Shown piece by piece: positions 27,929 to 38,719 of a DNA stretch of 64,000 nucleotides (position 1 is the stretch's first letter; every line of letters starts with the position of its first letter). The stretch covers positions 2,790,001 to 2,854,000 of the forward strand of contig NZ_AP019740.1 of assembly GCF_006757745.1 (NCBI RefSeq), written 5' to 3'. This DNA is from Acinetobacter radioresistens DSM 6976 = NBRC 102413 = CIP 103788 (GTDB lineage: Bacteria > Pseudomonadota > Gammaproteobacteria > Pseudomonadales > Moraxellaceae). Under the pieces are notes generated by a model. That model saw nothing but the letters and a program-made list of their open reading frames with translations, searched no databases and was not told the DNA's origin. The position numbers and the translations under genes were made by a program.

Positions 27929-28879
27929 TTACTTCCCGATAAGTGCCAGACGATTTTGTAGCATATTACGCATTTCTAGCGGGTCTTTTTGCAAGATATC
28001 CTCTCCACCTCGCTGTTCCTGCGCATTCTTCTGTGCTACTTGCAGACGCATTAACCAGAAACGGCAGGCTGCCATGGTCAGATAAACCGGCAGACAGGCT
28101 CTTTCATCTTCTGTCAGCATACGCACAGTCTGATAGTTTTCCAGATATGCTCGTACCCGTATCTGATCAAGTTTCACCGCCGGATAATCGCTACAGAAAT
28201 CATTAATCGTAATGGCAATATCAAACAGCAATTCATCATGGTTTAGTTCATAAAAGTCTAGAATTCCCTTTAAAGTGTCACCCTCGAATAAGGTATTGTC
28301 ACGAAACAGATCGGAATGAATGAAGCCAAGCGGGCGCTGCGGGTATTTGGCCTGGAATATTTCAAACTGCTGAAATACACTATCCAGTAAAAGCTGGTCT
28401 TGTACATCCATGTCGGGCCTTAGTTCAGCAGCAACCTGACTCCAGTAACTATGATTACGGTAGCTCTGGCGCTCAAAATCAAAATCCTGTAAAGCGACAT
28501 GCAATTTTGCCTGTGCTCTGGCAACCTCAGCTGTCTGGGCAGTATTGGCCGGTATAGGGTGCTCTCCTACCAGTCGTGGTGCAATCTGGGCAGGCTTTCC
28601 GGCAATCTGGCCAATTGCAGCTTCAGCCTGTTTTAAGGGCACCGCAACTGGCAAATGTGCATTGCCCAGATGCTCAAGTACTGGCACCAGTTCACCTGCC
28701 TGTGCTGCATTCATCTCTTCAAATACTGTAAGTACAAACTGCGAACCATCCTCGTTCACTAAAAAATAGTTTGTATTCTGAATACCGCCTTGAATTGGAA
28801 TCAGTTCCTGAACCTTTAGTCCATAAGGTGCTGCGAAGGACTGAACTTCCTTTAAACTCAACGGCGTATAAACCGACAT
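27929..28879 (-). CDS. thrB: Homoserine kinase
   Basis: Phosphorylates homoserine in threonine synthesis. 316 residues, of the aminoglycoside-phosphotransferase fold used by Pseudomonas and Acinetobacter rather than the GHMP-type ThrB of enterics. Start MSVYTPLSLKEVQSF; ATP-site GGIQNTNYFLV near 31-41; catalytic HSDLFRDNTLF and metal-binding DFYELNHDELLFD. The frame runs upstream to 28945, but the ATG at 28879 with an AGG seven bases before it fits the family start. Divergent from hisF. Confidence 0.9.
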   Translation of the reverse strand: MSVYTPLSLKEVQSFAAPYGLKVQELIPIQGGIQNTNYFLVNEDGSQFVLTVFEEMNAAQAGELVPVLEHLGNAHLPVAVPLKQAEAAIGQIAGKPAQIAPRLVGEHPIPANTAQTAEVARAQAKLHVALQDFDFERQSYRNHSYWSQVAAELRPDMDVQDQLLLDSVFQQFEIFQAKYPQRPLGFIHSDLFRDNTLFEGDTLKGILDFYELNHDELLFDIAITINDFCSDYPAVKLDQIRVRAYLENYQTVRMLTEDERACLPVYLTMAACRFWLMRLQVAQKNAQEQRGGEDILQKDPLEMRNMLQNRLALIGK

Positions 28880-28991
28880 AGAAAACCTGCAAAAAAACAT
28901 ATCGAATTTGATAGAATACCTTCTCCCTCTATCAAGGTGTAGCATCTGCAGAGGTGAGTTTCATAATCGGCTGTTATAATTGGAAAAATTT

Positions 28992-29750
28992 ATGCTCGCA
29001 AAACGTATTATCCCCTGCCTGGACGTTGATAATGGCCGAGTGGTAAAAGGCGTACAGTTTCTTGATATCCGCGATGCCGGTGATCCGGTTGAAGTGGCCC
29101 GCCGTTATAATGAACAGGGCGCCGATGAAATTACCTTCCTTGATATTACTGCAACCCATCATGGGCGGGATACGACTTATCGTACAGTCGAACGTATGGC
29201 CGAAAGTGTATTTGTTCCCCTTACTGTTGGCGGCGGTGTGCGCAAAGTCGAAGATATCCGTTTATTGCTTAATGCCGGTGCAGACAAGGTCAGTATTAAT
29301 TCTGCTGCTGTATTTAATCCTGAATTTGTTCAGGAAGCATCCCAGCGTTTTGGTGCACAATGTATTGTTGTTGCAATTGATGCCAAAAAAACCGGTGAAA
29401 ATAAATGGGAAATTTTTACCCATGGAGGCCGTAAACCGACAGGTATTGATGCTATTGAATGGTCTGTCAAAATGGCAGAATACGGCGCAGGCGAGTTATT
29501 AATTACCAGTATGGATGCCGATGGGACTAAAGCCGGTTATGACCTGCAACTGATGCGTGCTATTAATAACCAGGTGAATGTACCAACTATCGCATCTGGT
29601 GGAGTGGGTAATCTTCAGCATCTGGCGGATGGTATTTTAAAAGGTGGAGCTGATGCAGTACTGGCCGCAAGTATTTTTCATTTTGACCAGCACACTATTC
29701 CTGAAGCAAAACAGTATCTGGCAGAGCAAGGTATTGAAATGCGCCTTTAA
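28992..29750 (+). CDS. hisF: Imidazole glycerol phosphate synthase, cyclase subunit
   Basis: (beta/alpha)8 cyclase that takes ammonia from HisH and makes IGP and AICAR. 252 residues. Catalytic Asp in [14 protein letters not shown] near residue 11 and the second in [14 protein letters not shown]; phosphate sites VGGGVR and ASGGVGN. The ATG at 28992 follows a GGAAAA; a TTG at 28980 is rejected because it lies ahead of the conserved [11 protein letters not shown]. Confidence 0.96.
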   Translation: MLAKRIIPCLDVDNGRVVKGVQFLDIRDAGDPVEVARRYNEQGADEITFLDITATHHGRDTTYRTVERMAESVFVPLTVGGGVRKVEDIRLLLNAGADKVSINSAAVFNPEFVQEASQRFGAQCIVVAIDAKKTGENKWEIFTHGGRKPTGIDAIEWSVKMAEYGAGELLITSMDADGTKAGYDLQLMRAINNQVNVPTIASGGVGNLQHLADGILKGGADAVLAASIFHFDQHTIPEAKQYLAEQGIEMRL

Positions 29751-29770
29751 CCGGAAAAATAAAGAATTTA

Positions 29771-29802
29771 AAAAAAAGAGTGTATCCCCCACACTCTTTT
29801 TA
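29771..29802 (+). terminator. Terminator of hisF
   Basis: AAAAAGAGTGT / ACACTCTTTTT, 11-bp stem with a 6-nt loop. Confidence 0.88.
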
Positions 29803-29838
29803 CTTCGGAAAAAAATCTACTTTCAGGACAGCTTTCTT

Positions 29839-30483
29839 TTAAGCTCCCTGCTCTGTTTCAGTTAAATATATACTCTTATTTTCAGATTCAGCTATTCCTG
29901 CTTGAATATATTGTGCGGGAAAATAACGCCCTGCTATTTTTTGTAATGACTTTGACAGAGGTTCTGGCAATGCTATACCTAAAGGGTTTTTTTCCTGTAG
30001 ATCCTGAACAGAAATAATCCGGGTTCCCATAATATAGTCAAACCAGGGTTTGGTTACACACCAGTTAGCATCCTGATTGGCATTCATATGGTGGTCATAA
30101 TGCCAAGGAATAACCTTTATGGCCCATTCCGGTTCCAGATGAGCCTTGCGGTGTGTATAAAAATAATTGATAGCACTATACCAGGCTGCCAGCGCCATAC
30201 CCTTAGAGATGGGATAAAACATCAGACTGGTTGCAGTTGCCACTGCTCCTAGTGAAATCAGTTCATTACGGGTTCGCCAGTTTTTTATCCCTTCTATATA
30301 ACCTTGATCAAAAAATTCAGTTTTACGAACAATTTTATGATGTTCCCAATGTGATTTCATGCTATCTGGCACGGGAGAGTAACGTGGCTTTCCAGCACGG
30401 TGTGTACCATGCAAAATATATTTATGCGCTACCCATTCAAATGCATTGGCGACGATCAGACCCGCAACAAAACCTTTCCACAT
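29839..30483 (-). CDS. Fatty acid hydroxylase / sterol desaturase family protein
   Basis: Membrane diiron oxygenase-fold protein. 214 residues with all the His clusters: HKYILHG near 20-26, HWEHH near 46-50, HRKAH near 111-115 and HYDHH near 128-132. The substrate is probably a lipid, but which one is unknown. AGGAAG five bases before the ATG fixes the start. An AraC-type regulator is transcribed divergently from the same 101-bp intergenic region, so it may control this gene. Confidence 0.82.
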   Translation of the reverse strand: MWKGFVAGLIVANAFEWVAHKYILHGTHRAGKPRYSPVPDSMKSHWEHHKIVRKTEFFDQGYIEGIKNWRTRNELISLGAVATATSLMFYPISKGMALAAWYSAINYFYTHRKAHLEPEWAIKVIPWHYDHHMNANQDANWCVTKPWFDYIMGTRIISVQDLQEKNPLGIALPEPLSKSLQKIAGRYFPAQYIQAGIAESENKSIYLTETEQGA

Positions 30484-30584
30484 AACTCTTCCTCCCTTTT
30501 ACTTGAATATAAAAAGCTTTCCATGCTAAATATTGACTTGGCTCAGCCAATTTATTGACAAAATACGACAGGAAATTTATTTCA

Positions 30585-31583
30585 ATGCAGGGATATAGTG
30601 GTTCAGTCTTTGGTGGACTGGCGCAATTACTGCTAGATTACTATCAGGCACAGGCCCTAACCGTACCGAAACAATTACAGCATATACAGCAACAGGAGCG
30701 ATTCGAATACCGCATCTGGCGGGAGCTTTTATTAGGGCTAGAACAACAATTACAAAAACCGGCACTAGGTTTAGATATTGCAGCTTATGTCCAGCCACGA
30801 CATTTAGGCATTATTGCCTATCTGGCACTGTCCTGTGAAAGTCTGGGAGAGGCATTGCAACGCTACCATGACTTTCACCGCCTGATTTATGACGGCAGCC
30901 CCTTATGTATTACTTCAGATATTAAATATGTTTCCGTGAGCTGGGAAGAACCAGAAGCACAGCCCTGCCAGATTACCGATGAGATTGCTATCGCTTTAAT
31001 GGTCGAGTTTCTTAAACACTTTATGGTACTGGACCAGATTCATTTATATGAAGTGCATTTCTCCTGTCCGGCTCCAAGAAATATTGCATTATATGAACAG
31101 TATTTTCATTGTAAGGTCCGGTTTTCCCAGCCGCTAACCCGACTTTTACTCCCATTTAGTGAACTTTCCAAGCCTATAAAGCATAGTGATCAAACTCTAC
31201 AGCATCTCCTGATGCAGCAGGCTCAAGCTCTTTTAGAAAAACTGCCACACAGCACCCAGCTGGATCAACGTCTGCAGCAGGTTATACTCAAGGGTTTACA
31301 ACGTGATGAGTATCAGATTGAACAGGTAGCAGTAAAACTGGAAATGTCTGTACGTCAGTTACAACGCCATTTACAGCAGCAAGGTAGTACTTATCAGGAG
31401 CGTGTGCAACATATCAGGTTCATGCTGGCAAGACAGTATTTAAAAGACCCGTATCTCAGCTTAAAAGAAATCGCTTTGCTATTGGGCTATTCAGAACAAA
31501 GTGCTTTTCAACGGGCGTTCAAGCACTGGACTGGACAGACGCCGCGACAATGGCGCCTGTATGAGCAAGATATAAAAACTTAA
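30585..31583 (+). CDS. AraC-family transcriptional regulator
   Basis: 332 residues. An N-terminal effector/oligomerisation domain of the type seen in OruR/ArgR-like regulators (LGIIAYLALSCESLGEALQRY), then a C-terminal double helix-turn-helix (EQVAVKLEMSVRQLQRHLQQQG and LKEIALLLGYSEQSAFQRAFKHWTG, residues about 245-325). The ATG at 30585 has AGGA 11 bases upstream; the frame could open at a TTG at 30555. Probably regulates the divergent hydroxylase gene and itself; the effector is unknown. Confidence 0.87.
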   Translation: MQGYSGSVFGGLAQLLLDYYQAQALTVPKQLQHIQQQERFEYRIWRELLLGLEQQLQKPALGLDIAAYVQPRHLGIIAYLALSCESLGEALQRYHDFHRLIYDGSPLCITSDIKYVSVSWEEPEAQPCQITDEIAIALMVEFLKHFMVLDQIHLYEVHFSCPAPRNIALYEQYFHCKVRFSQPLTRLLLPFSELSKPIKHSDQTLQHLLMQQAQALLEKLPHSTQLDQRLQQVILKGLQRDEYQIEQVAVKLEMSVRQLQRHLQQQGSTYQERVQHIRFMLARQYLKDPYLSLKEIALLLGYSEQSAFQRAFKHWTGQTPRQWRLYEQDIKT

Positions 31584-31585
31584 AG

Positions 31586-31831
31586 TTAAAGGAAGGGGTT
31601 TTCAATTTCATGTTCAGGCTGTCGTTCAATCTGCTCGGGTAAAGGCTGAGCCTGTTCAAGCGCCTGAACCAGATCATTCATAAATGCCTGCAATTTTTTG
31701 GCTGCCTGCAATCCCTGCTGGTCTTTGGTAATCTGTAAATTGCCGTAAATATTGACACAGTCTAGCTGGTTTTCTAAGGTCAGGTCATAAATCGCAGAGG
31801 ATTCTGTGCCATTTTCAAAAGGTTTAAACAT
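31586..31831 (-). CDS. Small hypothetical protein
   Basis: 81 residues, acidic and Gln-rich, without membrane segment or signal peptide. I do not recognise it. The ATG at 31831 has AGGAG seven bases upstream, better placed than a GTG at 31837 that lies next to the same site. It is convergent with the AraC gene, with 2 bp between the stops, and its start is 80 bp from the stop of the nuclease gene on the same strand. Confidence 0.6.
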   Translation of the reverse strand: MFKPFENGTESSAIYDLTLENQLDCVNIYGNLQITKDQQGLQAAKKLQAFMNDLVQALEQAQPLPEQIERQPEHEIENPFL

Positions 31832-31912
31832 CTGCACACTCCTTATTCTCGATTTTATATCTAATATTTAGGTTACCAAATCAGGAAGTTTTGTTTAGCT
31901 TTTTATGACAAC

Positions 31913-32980
31913 TTATTTGAACAGTTGCAAAATAAATTGTAGTAAGGCAGAAAGCAACTGCTGTATGCCTGAATTAGTTGCTGCACTGCTGACATTACTT
32001 ATACTGGTGCCTGACTTTTGCTGCTTGAATTCCTGCTGTGCAGTTTCAATCTGCTCCCGGTTTGCATCTACGGCACACTGGCTTTCTGCATCCCAGTGTG
32101 AATACTCAAGCGGTTTATTTGCTTTAACTGCCGTACTGGTCAATGGCAGCTTATAGGTATTACGTTTTTGCTCTTCAGTAAGCTGTGGAAACAGATTAAT
32201 CCCAAGCTGCTCTTCCAGATAGCAGACACTTACAATTTTGACCTGTAAAGAATTATTATTGGGCGCGTAATAAGCTCCTATTGCACCAGTTTTCGGGAGA
32301 TACACTGCTTTATATACGGCTGTCGGTACAATTACACCCCGGCCAATAGTTTTCAGTTTTTTCCCTGTAAATAACGGACCGGTAACTACGTAAACATTTT
32401 GCTTTTGCTTGGTGACAATAGCGCGCGTGGCTTCTTCCAGTTCACGCCAGACTTGCTGATTATTTTTAGGCGCCTGCGGTACCATATTGGCCAGAGAAAA
32501 ACTGTCATACTGGGAGGAGCTATTGCTCATATCCCCATTAGGCGCCATATGTCCACGGTCATAACCTGAACCTCGATAATCAGAGAGCAAGGCCCGGTGG
32601 CGCTCTGCTACGCGACTCTCTTCATGAAAATTGTCTTCACGCTTGATTTTGGTACTGAGGCGCTGTGGATTTAAATATTCTGCAACCCAGAGTGGTGTTT
32701 TCGATACTCCTGAATACATGACATTAAACCCGTTAAAACAAAGCGGATAACTATCTTTCTTCAGACTTTCCTTTACCAGATAGGGCGGCACTTCACGATA
32801 GAACTGGTTTAGGCAGGCCGCATTTGATGTCCCGGCTGTAAACAGCTGACCGATTTTTTCTTCACCGAAGGCTATGGCAAAACTTCCGGCCGCAAGCACA
32901 CCTAACAACCCTTTAGACAGGCGGCTATTTAAAAATGGGGTCTTCGATCTACTCTTACTACGTGTCTTACGAGTGGCCAT
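31913..32980 (-). CDS. Secreted or membrane-anchored DNA/RNA non-specific endonuclease
   Basis: 355 residues of the NUC1 (beta-beta-alpha metal) nuclease family. A basic N-terminus and a hydrophobic stretch (about residues 24-42) act as signal or anchor. The catalytic DRGHMAP lies near residue 140, with the downstream Asn in FSLANMVPQAPKNNQQVW, so the active site is complete. The protein should act outside the cytoplasm, degrading nucleic acids. The last 60 residues are Ser/Gln-rich and end in a hydrophobic helix. The ribosome site is weak. Confidence 0.87.
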   Translation of the reverse strand: MATRKTRSKSRSKTPFLNSRLSKGLLGVLAAGSFAIAFGEEKIGQLFTAGTSNAACLNQFYREVPPYLVKESLKKDSYPLCFNGFNVMYSGVSKTPLWVAEYLNPQRLSTKIKREDNFHEESRVAERHRALLSDYRGSGYDRGHMAPNGDMSNSSSQYDSFSLANMVPQAPKNNQQVWRELEEATRAIVTKQKQNVYVVTGPLFTGKKLKTIGRGVIVPTAVYKAVYLPKTGAIGAYYAPNNNSLQVKIVSVCYLEEQLGINLFPQLTEEQKRNTYKLPLTSTAVKANKPLEYSHWDAESQCAVDANREQIETAQQEFKQQKSGTSISNVSSAATNSGIQQLLSALLQFILQLFK

Positions 32981-33242
32981 ATCTTTGTATCAAAACAACG
33001 GTTTCCGGCAGCTTAACAAGCCCTCTATATGAAGTATATTGCATATACCTTTATTTGATTAAAGCGTCATCAAAATTGCATGAAAAAGTCCGTAAAAAAC
33101 GTAACATTTTGTTCGCTTTATTAAAGGGTTTCTGAATACTCTTTTAAGTATTACGTATGTTTGATTGAAAAGAAAAAGTGCTTTATGAGAAGGTAATGAT
33201 CTCCCGATTAAAACAAACACAAGTGTTCATGAGGAGTTTAAT

Positions 33243-33893
33243 ATGCGTTCTAAACTAATCGGCCTAGGCTTCATTACCGGAATGTGTAGTATAACAGCTT
33301 TCGCAGAACCTCCAGTACAACCTGGAGATACTCTGGAAAGCCTATCGAAAGTCCGGATTAATACTACAGTGAATGGACAGCCAGGTTCACTCAGTGAAAT
33401 GATGGGTAATGGTCAATACCGTTCTTCATCCCAGTCTGCTATCTCGGACAGCAATACACTGGCACGTGATTCGTCCAGCACACGCAGCATGGGTAGCACT
33501 GGCAGTACTACAGGTATTAATACTAATAGCCGTACCACTGGTGTTGGTACTACAGGCGGAATGAGTGGCTCGATGGGTACAAACAGCATGGGCACTTATG
33601 GCGGTACTCCGAGCACAGGCACCTATAGTGGAACCAGCTCAGGTACTTCTTCCGGTACCACTACCGGCACCAGCTCGGGTTATAGCAACTCAGCTGGCAC
33701 CAGCTCAGGCTATAGCGGTACAGGTGCGACCAGCAGTACGACCAGTAACGGCACTACAGGTACGAGTCGTATGGGAAGTGCAACTGGCAATAGCAGCATG
33801 AGCGGTACAGGCAGTATAGGCGGATCAACTGGTACGGGCAGTGGCACAGGTAGTTCAGGCTCAACCGGTAGTGGCAGTGGCGCCGGTCGTTAA
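33243..33893 (+). CDS. Exported Ser/Gly/Thr-rich low-complexity protein
   Basis: 216 residues. Signal peptide ending near residue 21 (SITAFA), then a conserved-looking segment (PPVQPGDTLESLSKVRINTTVNGQPGSL) and, from about residue 75 to the end, a disordered tail of Gly, Ser and Thr in short repeats such as GTSSGYS. It has almost no charge and no Cys. The function is unknown; a surface or periplasmic linker is possible. GAGGAG upstream fixes the start. Ends at a bidirectional terminator. Confidence 0.72.
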   Translation: MRSKLIGLGFITGMCSITAFAEPPVQPGDTLESLSKVRINTTVNGQPGSLSEMMGNGQYRSSSQSAISDSNTLARDSSSTRSMGSTGSTTGINTNSRTTGVGTTGGMSGSMGTNSMGTYGGTPSTGTYSGTSSGTSSGTTTGTSSGYSNSAGTSSGYSGTGATSSTTSNGTTGTSRMGSATGNSSMSGTGSIGGSTGTGSGTGSSGSTGSGSGAGR

Positions 33894-33956
33894 GCCTTGT
33901 CTAGTCGTTCTATAAGATACATATTCAAGCTCAAAATTTTAACTACTCCTCCAGAG

Positions 33957-33993
33957 TAAAAAAACCAAGGCCTATGTGCCTTGGTTTTTTTAT
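33957..33993. terminator. Bidirectional terminator before kup
   Basis: AAAACCAAGGC / GCCTTGGTTTT, 11-bp stem with T and A runs on the two sides. It serves the Ser/Gly-rich gene and kup. Confidence 0.88.
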
Positions 33994-34016
33994 TCTTACT
34001 ATTTTATTTAAGAGAC

Positions 34017-35894
34017 TCAGATTTCAATCTGGCTGCCCAGTTCTACTACACGGTTAGTAGGTATTTTATAGAAGTCACTCACCGGGCTGGTATTACGTTG
34101 CATGGAAATAAACAGCTTTTCACGCCAAGGTGCCATACCGTCTCCAACTGTACTAATAATCCGTTCACGTGAGACAAAGAAACTAATCTGCATCAGGTTA
34201 TATTCAAGCTCAAGTGCCTCATAGACTGCTTCCAGAGCATGAGGAATATTCATCTCATCCTTAAAACCATAGTACAGCTCAACCCGATAAAAATGTTGAT
34301 TTAGTACCTCTACATGAAAGCGCTGTTCGTCAGGCATATAAGGTACATCCTGTATCTTGACTGTCAGAATAATATTTTTCTGATGCAAGACCTTATTATG
34401 CTTCATGTTATGCAGCATCGCATGTGGAACTACAGTAGGTGTACCGGTCAGGAAAACTGCTTCTCCTTCTACCCAGTTAGCCTGATCACCGATACTCTCG
34501 ACAAATAGCTCCAGAGGCAAGGTATCCTGCTGTAATTTTGCAAAGGTCAGCTCACGCCCCTGTTTCCAGGTAATCAGCAGAAGAAAAGCAACTCCACCGA
34601 TCAATAATGGCACCCATCCGCCCGAGAATACCTTTAGTGAGGTAGCACTGACCAGTACCAAGTCCAGTATCAGAAATGGAATGATCAGCAGCATCAGCTT
34701 TGGCATTTTCCATTTCCAGCTGTAACGGATAAATGCAGCAATCAGCAAAGTGTCACACAGCATGGTTAAAGTTACAGCCAGGCCATAGGCATTAGCGAGG
34801 CGCGAGCTGGTCTGGAAAATCAGGATTAAGACAATAATAGAAGCAAGCAGTACCCAATTGAGCAATGGCACATAAATCTGGCCCTGTTCTGAATCCGAGG
34901 TATGCTTAACAGTAAGGCGTGGTAAATAACCCAGCTGGATAGCCTGACGCGCCAATGAAAATACGCCTGAAATCACCGCCTGAGAAGCAATTACTGCAGC
35001 CATAGTGGCCAGAAAAATCATTGGATACAGCGCCCATTCCGGCACTAGCAGATAAAATGGATTTTCAATAGCATTCGGATTTCTCAGTAATAATGCGCCC
35101 TGTCCTGCATAATTAAGTACCAGACATGGCAAGACTACAAAAAACCAGGCCAGACGGATGGGTACAGGCCCAAAGTGTCCCATATCGGCATAGAGCGCCT
35201 CACCCCCTGTCACAGTAAGTACTACCGCTCCCATAATAAAAAAAGTCATGAGCGGATGGCTTACAATAAACTGAAATGCCCAGTGTGGGCTGAACATTCC
35301 TAGTACCACAGGTGTCTGAATAATACTGGAAATGCCCAATAAGCCGAGCGAGAAAAACCAGAGCAGGGTTAATGGACCAAAAAATTTGCCAACAAAAGCA
35401 GTACCATACTTTTGCATGATAAACAGGGTCGTCACGATGGTAATGGCGATTGGAACAATATACGGATCCAGAGCATCTGTTGCGATAGATAGACCCTCTA
35501 CGGCAGATAGTACTGAAATCGCAGGTGTAATAATGCCATCACCAAAAAATAGTGAAGCCCCAATAAAACCAATAGCAATTAAAAGTAATTTTTTGCGGTC
35601 ACTGAAACGGGTATTACGTAAATTCAATGCAAGAAGCGCCATGATGCCGCCCTCACCATTGTTGTCTGCACGCATTACAATAGCGATATATTTAATGGTA
35701 ATGACCAGTGTCATTGTCCAGAAGATAATCGACAAAATACCTAATACATTAGCTGTACTGATTCCTAAACCATGAGCTGCATGGAATGATTCCTTAAGTG
35801 CATAAAGCGGACTGGTCCCAATATCCCCAAATACCACCCCTAATGCTGCCAAGGTAATCGCAGGCAATGCGGCTTTTTTTGCAGAACTTTGCAT
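34017..35894 (-). CDS. kup: Kup-type low-affinity potassium uptake protein
   Basis: Inner-membrane K+/H+ symporter. 625 residues, the normal length: about twelve membrane helices, opening [21 protein letters not shown], the family signature near the N-terminus, with [17 protein letters not shown] further on. A cytoplasmic C-terminal domain of about 170 residues follows. The gene stands alone between a terminator and tRNA-Ser. Confidence 0.94.
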   Translation of the reverse strand: MQSSAKKAALPAITLAALGVVFGDIGTSPLYALKESFHAAHGLGISTANVLGILSIIFWTMTLVITIKYIAIVMRADNNGEGGIMALLALNLRNTRFSDRKKLLLIAIGFIGASLFFGDGIITPAISVLSAVEGLSIATDALDPYIVPIAITIVTTLFIMQKYGTAFVGKFFGPLTLLWFFSLGLLGISSIIQTPVVLGMFSPHWAFQFIVSHPLMTFFIMGAVVLTVTGGEALYADMGHFGPVPIRLAWFFVVLPCLVLNYAGQGALLLRNPNAIENPFYLLVPEWALYPMIFLATMAAVIASQAVISGVFSLARQAIQLGYLPRLTVKHTSDSEQGQIYVPLLNWVLLASIIVLILIFQTSSRLANAYGLAVTLTMLCDTLLIAAFIRYSWKWKMPKLMLLIIPFLILDLVLVSATSLKVFSGGWVPLLIGGVAFLLLITWKQGRELTFAKLQQDTLPLELFVESIGDQANWVEGEAVFLTGTPTVVPHAMLHNMKHNKVLHQKNIILTVKIQDVPYMPDEQRFHVEVLNQHFYRVELYYGFKDEMNIPHALEAVYEALELEYNLMQISFFVSRERIISTVGDGMAPWREKLFISMQRNTSPVSDFYKIPTNRVVELGSQIEI

Positions 35895-36014
35895 ATTTTG
35901 TCTTCATAACAGATGCCATTTTTGCGCCATATTATCACCGAGTTATTTATTTTTCTTCAAATCAATTGTTTCAACTTGGCAGGCGCGGTTTTTTTAGTTA
36001 TTATCGCACGCCTT

Positions 36015-36104
36015 GGTGAGGTGTCCGAGTGGCTGAAGGAGCACGCCTGGAAAGTGTGTATACGTTTACGCGTATCGAGGGTTCGAATCCCTCTCTCACC
36101 GCCA
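36015..36104 (+). tRNA. tRNA-Ser (anticodon GGA)
   Basis: 90-nt class II tRNA with a long variable arm and GCCA end. The acceptor stem GGTGAGG pairs with TCTCACC. The anticodon loop CTGGAAA gives GGA (codons TCC/TCT). Confidence 0.96.
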
Positions 36105-37635
<1,531 letters not shown>

Positions 37636-37652
37636 TTTTTAAATATTAATTA

Positions 37653-37682
37653 AAGAAGGTATCTTCCGATACCTTCTTGATG
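37653..37682 (+). terminator. Probable terminator after the asparaginase gene
   Basis: AAGAAGGTATC ttcc GATACCTTCTT, 11-bp perfect stem; the T tract is only partial. Confidence 0.6.
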
Positions 37683-37772
37683 CTCGGAAAGCATTAAACT
37701 TAGACAAAATTCATTTGTTCATTTTTTCGCTTGTGAAAATCAGGTGTTTTTCGGTAGAATCTACGCCACAGT

Positions 37773-37848
<76 letters not shown>

Positions 37849-37875
37849 TTTCTCTTCTACTCTTCTTTTCTCGAT

Positions 37876-38712
37876 TTATTCAGCTTTTATTGCACTAATC
37901 TGTACATAGCGAATTAATCTATCAGCGTAAAGCTGGGCGCAAAGTTTGGCTGTCATCTGGATTTTATAATAATCTGTATTTTTTATGGTGGATTGTCCAG
38001 AGTTACGTAGTTTTGCCACGTATTTGGAAAAGCCCTGCAAAACTTCTGAAGATATATCTTGGATCATTATTTGCTCATAACCATAATTTTCTAGCAAATT
38101 TACCATTTCAGTTTGAGTTTTTAAGTCTTTAAGTTTGAGATCAGCTGCTTTGACCAATAACTGGTATTTACTTTTTTGCCAGAGGCCTGCCTGTTGCCAG
38201 TCATCTGACAACATCAAATAATGGAATCCTAGATGACCATGCTGCTTTAAATGGCCAGTTACACTATTCAGAAAATGGCTTAGTGCATGATGGTAAGCAG
38301 CATCAATACAAAGAACGACATCAAACTGCTGAGTAAATTGTATTAGTTTTAAGGCAAGAAAAGACTGGTTATAAATCGCTTTTAAGGCTGGCAGATGATA
38401 TTGACCAATCTTTTTGACACAGTTTTGCTGTAATTCTACAGCTTCTATATATTGAACCTGGTACTGATTTTGCCAATGCAGCAGACTCGCTCCCTGGCCG
38501 CAGCCCAGATCTAATACAGCATCCTGAGCCTTAAGCTGTACTGCCTGTGCTAACCGGTCAGCCAGCTGCTGGCAGGCCTGAGGATAATTTTCCTCAGCTT
38601 GCCAGTAACCTAGGTTGGTCCAGGCCAACTCTACCGAGTCACCCAACTGTGCTGCATCAATAGCATATTTATGCTGGGGTAAATACTGGCAGAAAATCTG
38701 GGCCCATTTCAT
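37876..38712 (-). CDS. Class I SAM-dependent methyltransferase
   Basis: 278 residues. SAM-binding motif I VLDLGCGQGASLLHW near residue 67, then the acidic end of strand 2 (YIEAVELQQ) and strand 4 (FDVVLCIDAAYHHALS). The substrate is unknown. The ATG at 38712 lies seven bases after the stop of the FAD-oxidoreductase gene, so the two are almost certainly one operon and translation may be coupled; no good ribosome site is visible. The frame could open at a TTG at 38730. Confidence 0.8.
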   Translation of the reverse strand: MKWAQIFCQYLPQHKYAIDAAQLGDSVELAWTNLGYWQAEENYPQACQQLADRLAQAVQLKAQDAVLDLGCGQGASLLHWQNQYQVQYIEAVELQQNCVKKIGQYHLPALKAIYNQSFLALKLIQFTQQFDVVLCIDAAYHHALSHFLNSVTGHLKQHGHLGFHYLMLSDDWQQAGLWQKSKYQLLVKAADLKLKDLKTQTEMVNLLENYGYEQIMIQDISSEVLQGFSKYVAKLRNSGQSTIKNTDYYKIQMTAKLCAQLYADRLIRYVQISAIKAE

Positions 38713-38719
38713 GAGATTT

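Noticed and set aside
31586..31831. Toxin-antitoxin partner
   Set aside because: The small acidic protein has no paired short gene and no recognisable toxin or antitoxin motif.
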